Shown piece by piece: positions 7,417 through 13,499 of a DNA stretch of 13,499 nucleotides (within the stretch, counting starts at the first letter, position 1; each line of letters begins with the position of its first letter). The DNA is from Obelidium mucronatum. Taxonomy: Eukaryota; Chytridiomycota; Chytridiomycetes; Chytridiales; Chytriomycetaceae. Position numbers and translations under genes: made by a program. The notes beneath the pieces were generated by a model. It did not search any database. It saw only the letters and a program-made list of their open reading frames with translations, and had not been told where the DNA came from. The stretch covers positions 1 through 13,499 of the forward strand of contig JAIVFH010000587.1 in assembly GCA_025765595.1 (NCBI GenBank), given 5' to 3'.

Positions 7417-8745
7417 AAATGGTATGAAGCTTCACAAGCCCTGCATTTTCCTTCAAAAAGTTCTTCTTTGGCTTCGTTTTGGATTTTTTCGCATCGATAA
7501 TTGCTGGAAGAATCGTGCTCTTTTGTGCTGAAGGTAGCCGCGTCTGTGGTGTTGTGCCTCGAACTTCATAACTCCACGAAATATCATCGCACTGTAAAAT
7601 GTCATCAGTTGCTGCGAAGGCAAAAATTTGTACTTCAATACCTCGATAACTAGTGTTCCAACCAGTGGTTTTCCGTAGCTTGATGCTTTGTATCCTACCA
7701 CAAACATGTTATCCCCAGAACCTTTAACTGTGTCTGGCCATAGGGTCCCTTCAGTTGGAACAACACTGAATTCAGGGGCAGCGGGTGCTACGAAGAAGGC
7801 TTTAAATTTCCTCGCATGTTGAGCGGTATTTTTGAGTTTGAACGAGACTGCAGATAATTTGTTGATGGCTCCCTCAATCGTGATAATGTCATCAACCAGT
7901 GGTTGGAGGGCGTTCACGCTAATGGGGAAGCGCCACCGTCCTCCCGTAGCAATTTGGTGAATTGATAGGAGTACATTGGCGTTTCCGGGTTTGGTTGGTG
8001 CGAAATTGACCTATTTTTCCCAACTCAGTATCCTAAAAGCAAACACAACCGAAACTGCCTTACCGCGAACTTCAAAGCCAGCCCTTCATCCTGCAAATCT
8101 TTGACATCGATCAAATTAAATGATATACACGTCTTGATATTGTCTTTTGTGGTGTTGTTGACTGAAACAACTTCGATATCGCAGGCCAACATTTTACTCC
8201 AATCATCGACTGATCTTGATACAATTTCTTCAACATCAAAGTTGAACTCATTAAGAACAATTTCATGTGTAGTTTGAAGAACTTCTCGTGCCCGGCATTC
8301 GTAGTATTTGGGTATCGCCGGAACAGGAGCGTCAGGAAGTCCCTTTTCAAAGAAATACGTTAAACGTGCACAACAAAGTGCAGGGCTTTTTGTCTCACCA
8401 TAATAGGATAAATCCACCTCAACTGCCCCATTTCAACAAGAATTGTTGCCGCGCGACCAATCATTTTTTGAGGACAATAAGTGAAGGGAATATCCAGTGA
8501 ATCTAATCCTGCCACGTTGTACTTTGGCTTTCTACTAAGCATCAAAGCAAATTCTTGGTCAATGCCTGCGGTATTCTTTTGAAGAGTTTCGCCAGTGTGC
8601 GCCTTCTCTTCTTCAATAATGCGAACAGTCACGGGAATAGGATCAACAAGTGGATTGAAAAAGGATATGACGGAAGTAGTTGATTTTCGGAGAGCTGAGC
8701 GAACTGTAACGTCGGTCATTGGTTCAGGCATTAAACCATGTCCCT

Positions 8746-8781
<36 letters not shown>

Positions 8782-11700
8782 GAGATAGTCAGCACCTTTT
8801 GTAAACACTAGTTCTTTTCTTATTTACTTTAAGATGGTAAACAAAGTCCCCGATTTGTGAACTCGTTATATTGATTGTGCCTATGCTCGGTTCAGTGAGC
8901 GATGAGGGCCAGAACACTACTTGGAGTTCGATTCGTTCCAGTGGTTTCATTGTAACACTGATTGGACCAGCTGGCTTTTTATTCTGTCGATGGAGCGTCT
9001 TGATGTTGATTCCCTGTTGATTAAATAACTGAAAGTCTCGAGTATTGGACAGACTCAGTTGTATTGTGACTTCGGAGTTCATCGGATTTTCCACAAAGAC
9101 TGCTTGAACCTGTGGGTGTGGGTGTTGTTGAAGAAAAATAGTGTGAACAGAAGAGCAACTTTGAAATAAAAGAATTTTGTCTGACCCCGCATTTTCCAAG
9201 TGGTGCCGACATTTCAGGCACAAGGACAGGTGGAGCTTCCAAAGCCTCCAAGTGCAGCTCATACCAAAATTCACCGACTTCATCGTTGTTGAAGATTAAG
9301 CTCCCAATACTCTTTTGGCTTAGTACTTGATTGATTGTAAGTTCAGTTTCAAATGATTCATAAAGAAAAAAAAAGTATAACGTAAATCAACTCACAAGGA
9401 GCAAATGTTACAACGAATGCTTTTTCGCTGTTGGCATCAATTGCGATTTCTTTTGCACCAAGAAGCCCGTTGCCAAGCATATTCACCGTATATATCATTC
9501 TCTTATCATATGGATTGACTATCAAGATGTCTGCTGCAATCGCTGTTCTCACTGTCGTCGCCAGTTGCAGAGATTCAACGCATGGAGAAGGAAGGACATT
9601 CAGTCGAATAATGAACCAGACGTATGATTGATCGCGTCTGTTGACAAAAGTGACCAATTGAAGGTGAGTTCCTACTTTAATCGATCGGAACTGGATATTA
9701 TGGGCCAAACAAGATTTTGCCGGCACAATGACGCTTGGTTTAGTAACATGATTAGGCAAATCTGTAACAACGTCGTATTCAACGTCCTCTTCAGAGTTAT
9801 TGTGGACGAGAAAGGTCTCTGATACCTTTTTGAAATACATCAAAAAAAAATTAATTTAACAATCCTTCTGAATAAAAGTAGCCTACCGTCTCGCGCGCAA
9901 CACATTCTATTTCTCTATTCTCTTCAGGTAGGGGCTCTTGTCCTATCCCTCTCAGACCATATATGTATTTTTGAGACGTGTGATTATTAACCAGAGTCAA
10001 CAGGCCTGTTGTCTCTCCTGACTTTGGAGGACAAAAAGATAGATTATATAAAGTAGTTGCTCTGGACTTTGCAACAATAGTTGCGGCGCCTGTGAAGTAC
10101 GGCCCTTCAATTGTTGCCTGAATGTAGAAAATGAGCTCTTCCACCTAAACCATAAACCGAATTTCTTACTTTTATGGTCCAATCGTCATCAGTTTTGTTG
10201 ATAATTGGTATTTCTTGAACTAATGGCTGGCGAGCAGGAGTTTGCAGTTCCAAATCCGCTTCGATCCTTCTGAGATTGCCACTCCATGGATTTTGAACAC
10301 TCGAACATCGGGAACATCAATACAGGTTAAAATCACTTTACAGGAGTATTTTCCAGGATCCTGTATGAATGTTAATATTTTTTTTTAATACGTTTTGTAT
10401 CTCAAATATCAAACCTTTGGACAGAATGCCACATGCAGCTCTGTGTAATTCTGCTCTACATTGAACGAATGTTTCTTTTCTTTTTGTGAATACAAGCTTT
10501 GCTTCACTAATAGTTCTGGGGCTCCTTTGAAGTAAGGCGACAGATAATCAACCTAAATGTTCCAACAATTCAAAAAAAAAAAACCCAGAAAATATATTAA
10601 AAAATCTCAGAAAAAGTACCTTGTATCGTAGAGTTTGCTTCGGAAGCTGGTACTTGTCTCGATCAATAAACACTGGTGCATCTTTTGCTTTCGACTTTGA
10701 GACAATGCGTAAAACGGGTAGCTTCATCATGCAGAACATTATGCAACGCCTTGTCTCTTGCTGCATTCAATGGCGTGACCCGTATCGATTTTTCAAGAGT
10801 ATTATGCGCTTTGCAGGACCACAGCATTTCGATGGCTGCGGGGGATTTTACGTGCCCTTCTACTTGGTACTGAAACTCTCCCACGGTTTATCAATTAATG
10901 AATTACGCACTTGTGGTGACCGGGCTGTTTTGGGTATGGGGGGGTTAGAAATTGGTCTCACCATTTAAAAAGCAGCATTTTTTTACCTCAAATGGTTGAA
11001 AAGTAAGTGGAAACGTTGCTGACTCAAATGGTCCAAGCTCGAGAGTGGTAACGGTGGATCGATACGCTGCGGGAGTCACGGTTTCCCCTCCCAGAGCCTG
11101 AACAAAAACCATCAACATATTGCATGAAAACATTCAAACTATTGTAAACCTCGATGAATGGAAGCTCAATGTCAGGCTGTCCTCGGTGAGGAACACGAAG
11201 TGGGGCGTAGCTCTAACCAAGAATTCAGCTCAGCTTAAAATACCGAAAGCAATGTACATACCCTGGACTGTATCAGCGATATGTCAAAAACGGCCCTGCA
11301 ATTGAACGGATTGATAATATCCACGCCAATTTGAGTTGGCGGTGTACAGTAGATTTGAGAGTCCATGGTGTAAATCTTTTTCGGAACTGGTGCATCTACG
11401 GTAGCAACCAAATCAAAAATCAAAATAGATGAGTTATTTAGTCCCATTCTTTTGGAAGTAAGGCGGAGTTGGCCTTTGGACTCTCGAGAGAATCTGCTTG
11501 TGAAACGAATTCCAACACGACTTTGACCTCGTGAAACCAAGCTGAAAACATTCCCATCCATCAATTGAAACTCGTTCTCTCCCACAATGGAAGCCGAGTA
11601 GACCAAAGTTCTCGAACTGGGATTAGATAACTCAATACTCTGCGTCACACTCTCATGTAAAGCACCATGGAAATCAATTTTTCCCTTTGAGATGAAGTTG

Positions 11701-13499
11701 GGAAGTGTTTGGTACAGGAACAATAAAAGAAGCAGGTTCTCCAATGGGTTTTCTGCATTAATGACTTGTTGAATCGGCAAGCAGAACGCCGGAGTCTTAT
11801 AGACTTCCTTAAGAGCGTTGTTGATCAGCTTTACGTTGGATTCGAGTTGCTCTTTTGTGGTGCAAGTGAAGTTGAATCGAAAAAAGTTCCTTCGAGCTCA
11901 GGAATGTGGGACATCACAAATAGGCGTAAGGCACAGATTCTTTGAAGTCATCGCCGAAATTTGTCAACCTTTTCATGACCCCGTTTTTCTGTGTTGATAC
12001 TTGTCAGTTGCATTCCTTCAACGACAAGTCCTTTACCTTCCACATATGGTAACTCGCCCAACGAAGAAGGATGACTTCGGAGGTCGAATAAATATTCCCT
12101 TTCGACACCACCGGCCAAGACAACTGTGATTCGTCAGCGAAAATACCAGGCAAATTTCGGAAATGCTTTGGTGTAATAATTTGCAAAGCATAAATTCTAA
12201 TGATTTGCGATATCACGGTTATCCAAGCTTCCTTCGAAAGTATTTGAAAATAGGCCTCGTTTTTCTTTTGATATTCGACGAATTCATCATGAACAGAAGC
12301 ACCTTGGTTGTCGGCTTGCTGTTATTTCGGTCAAAAACTAGAAACCCCACATCATTTTAAAGTAAACTACCATTGATTCCATTTGATTCGCCATGTACAT
12401 CACAAAATCTTCGACCGTAAGCAGAAATTCCGCCTTCACAGAACTAAGGAGTGCTCCTGCTGTGGTCAAACTTGAGAGAATCTCGTTGAAAAGCCGGAAT
12501 GAGGCCTTGACCCTCTCTACTCCTGTCAACGCTCCTGAAAACCAAACCATTAATATATGTATACTCTATTCTTAATATAAACTGTATACTACCAAAAGCA
12601 GGTGCACTTGTTGGAAGCATGCTAAGCTTCTTTTTGCCGATAATGATTGCACTATCTCCAAAAGGACCTTTCCGTTCAGCCTGTCAAATTTTATGGGGTA
12701 TTCCGATGTATTATGAGCTCCGGTGTGTTCAGCTACCCATTTGAGCAAGGTATTCAGCGTCTTGTCCAACCCGTCTGTTATTTCTTGTGTATTGGCCCCC
12801 TCCAATACTATTCCTGTTGGAGATCGGAACGGCCGATGCATCATCATCATTCTTGCTCGACTAAACGCAATACTTAATGAGCTGCGAAAGAATAGATTTC
12901 GATTACCTCTTGTGGTGGTCAACTTTTTTCACATGTTCAACATTCGGCTCAAAGAAGATGTGCCCCTCACGAATCTTTCAGCACGTTTTGAGTATTTAAT
13001 TTAACAAAGCTATGAATTGTAAGAGTGAAGCATCAAGAGTTCCATGGATAGGAATGAAGAATGTTCTGGTGGAATCAGAAAATTCCAGTTTTGTAGTAAA
13101 ACTAACAGGAACTCCATACAACGAAGGCAAAGGGGGTACTTGAGGCTCCTGTTGTATGGAAGTATCTTTTTCTCCTAATTTTCTTCTAGGCTCTTCCATT
13201 GAGTCGTTGTTGGGATTAGATTTGGAGTTTCGGCGAGCCGCCACGGATTCCTTGGAAACTAAAATATTCTGGCTCAGTTTGAAGTTTGTCTCTTTTTTTC
13301 CAGCATATAACTTTGGTTTGCTTTCTGAAAGGGCAAGTGGGAGGGTTGTGAGGTTTTCCGGTGTTGTCGGGTTTCCAATGAAACGAAGGACAACTGGCAG
13401 TTTCTCGCCATCGTTTTTCAAAAGCTTTCCTTCTGGAAACTCAACTTCAATTCTTCCATGTCTGTTAATTATCTCAGTAAACATCACATGCTTAATTTC
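7415..13499 (-). CDS. CFAP47: CFAP47-like cilia- and flagella-associated protein, C-terminal part (partial)
   Basis: CFAP47 is a giant axonemal protein of the central apparatus, built of ASH/Ig-like domains with calponin-homology (CH) regions, needed for sperm flagella in animals. Exons (plus coordinates, 3' to 5'): 7415-7591, 7642-8010, 8064-8342, 8399-8743, 8828-9109, 9186-9325, 9396-9825, 9887-10117, 10170-10360, 10415-10552, 10620-10924, 10987-11097, 11150-11212, 11262-11988, 12037-12318, 12371-12534, 12593-12851 (or 12860), 12907 to about 12960, and about 12990-13499. CH-like blocks lie at about 12600-12800 (TLLKWVAEHTG, LNGKVLLEIVQSL) and 11720-12110 (ILLRWASYH, LTNFGDDF, MSHIPELE, LLLLFLYQTLPNF). 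ASH-type signatures follow: VGEFWYELHLEAL, INPFNCRAVFDI, EFQYQVEG, VDYLSPYFKGAPEL, WIYPIM-GLPDAP, and a terminal DDISWSYEVRGTTP. Exons below 10170 are clean in phase; several above need single-base corrections. The 5' end is outside the window. Confidence 0.9.
8748..8780 (+). repeat. T33 homopolymer (A33 on the coding strand) in a CFAP47 intron
   Basis: Thirty-three consecutive T on the plus strand within the intron 8744-8827. On the transcribed sense it is an A-run ending right before the acceptor TTAG, where a pyrimidine tract would normally be. Confidence 0.97.
10118..10169 (-). other. CFAP47 intron (52 nt)
   Basis: Donor GTAAGA after codons for DDWTIK; acceptor ACATTCAG before ATIEGPYF. 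A nearer AG would give a 25-nt intron and insert nine extra residues absent from the family pattern, so the downstream acceptor is preferred. Confidence 0.8.
12839..12850 (+). repeat. (CAT)4 microsatellite in CFAP47 coding sequence
   Basis: Four CAT units encode MMMM on the minus strand, directly after a splice acceptor and before HRPFRSP. Length variation between strains is plausible. Confidence 0.8.

Noticed and set aside
10145..10169. A 25-nt ultra-short CFAP47 intron
   Set aside because: It has GT-AG borders, but the next acceptor gives a normal 52-nt intron and a better protein (WTIK-ATIEGPYF).
10621..10968. Plus-strand open frame of about 115 codons
   Set aside because: It is antisense to CFAP47 exons with recognisable EFQYQVEG and RDKYQLPKQ wording, and has no family pattern of its own.
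1..13499. Mobile element, CRISPR array, tRNA, rRNA or viral insertion
   Set aside because: No terminal repeats, transposase or reverse-transcriptase motifs, regular spacer-repeat pattern or tRNA-like cloverleaf were seen.

Overview
The window is a compact eukaryotic locus of eight protein genes, most of them split by introns of about 48-84 nt with GT-AG borders. I read it as a zoosporic (flagellated) fungus, most likely a chytrid. Two genes (C2CD3 and CFAP47 homologues) belong to centriole and motile-cilium biology, which non-flagellated fungi have lost. The eL8 ribosomal protein has fungal-type wording (for example VKYGINH), introns are short with CTAAC-like branch sites, and intergenic gaps are tiny. 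Another flagellated protist is not formally excluded.

Layout. Minus strand, 1-2088: the N-terminal part of a C2CD3-like centriole protein (runs off the left edge), and upstream of it a Maf-family nucleotide pyrophosphatase. Plus strand, 2244-7405: a multi-pass membrane protein with a broken reading frame, TMEM18, ribosomal protein eL8 (with a 756-nt first intron directly after the ATG), a TDG/MUG-family mismatch uracil/thymine-DNA glycosylase, and a small CoA-binding-domain protein. Minus strand, 7415-13499: the C-terminal half or more of CFAP47, in about 19 exons, running off the right edge.

The genes do not form one pathway. C2CD3 (centriole distal end, basal body) and CFAP47 (axoneme central apparatus) share a flagellar theme. 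Maf (cleaning of non-canonical nucleotides) and the DNA glycosylase (base excision repair) share genome maintenance. eL8 and TMEM18 are housekeeping. Gaps between coding regions are 98, 155 (divergent), 12, 70, 110, 27 and 9 nt, so UTRs must overlap neighbouring genes.

The oddest features are: (i) at least seven apparent single-base frame breaks confined to 10.25-13.0 kb of CFAP47 while its 3' 2.7 kb is clean, more like local consensus error than decay; (ii) an in-frame TGA and a frame change in the membrane-protein gene; (iii) a GC-AG intron in TMEM18; (iv) the long eL8 first intron with a 16-bp palindrome and short tandem repeats; (v) an abrupt CpG-rich to AT-rich switch inside the glycosylase gene; (vi) a 33-nt homopolymer just upstream of a CFAP47 splice acceptor. 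I found no mobile element, CRISPR array, rRNA or tRNA, and no clearly new multi-gene system.
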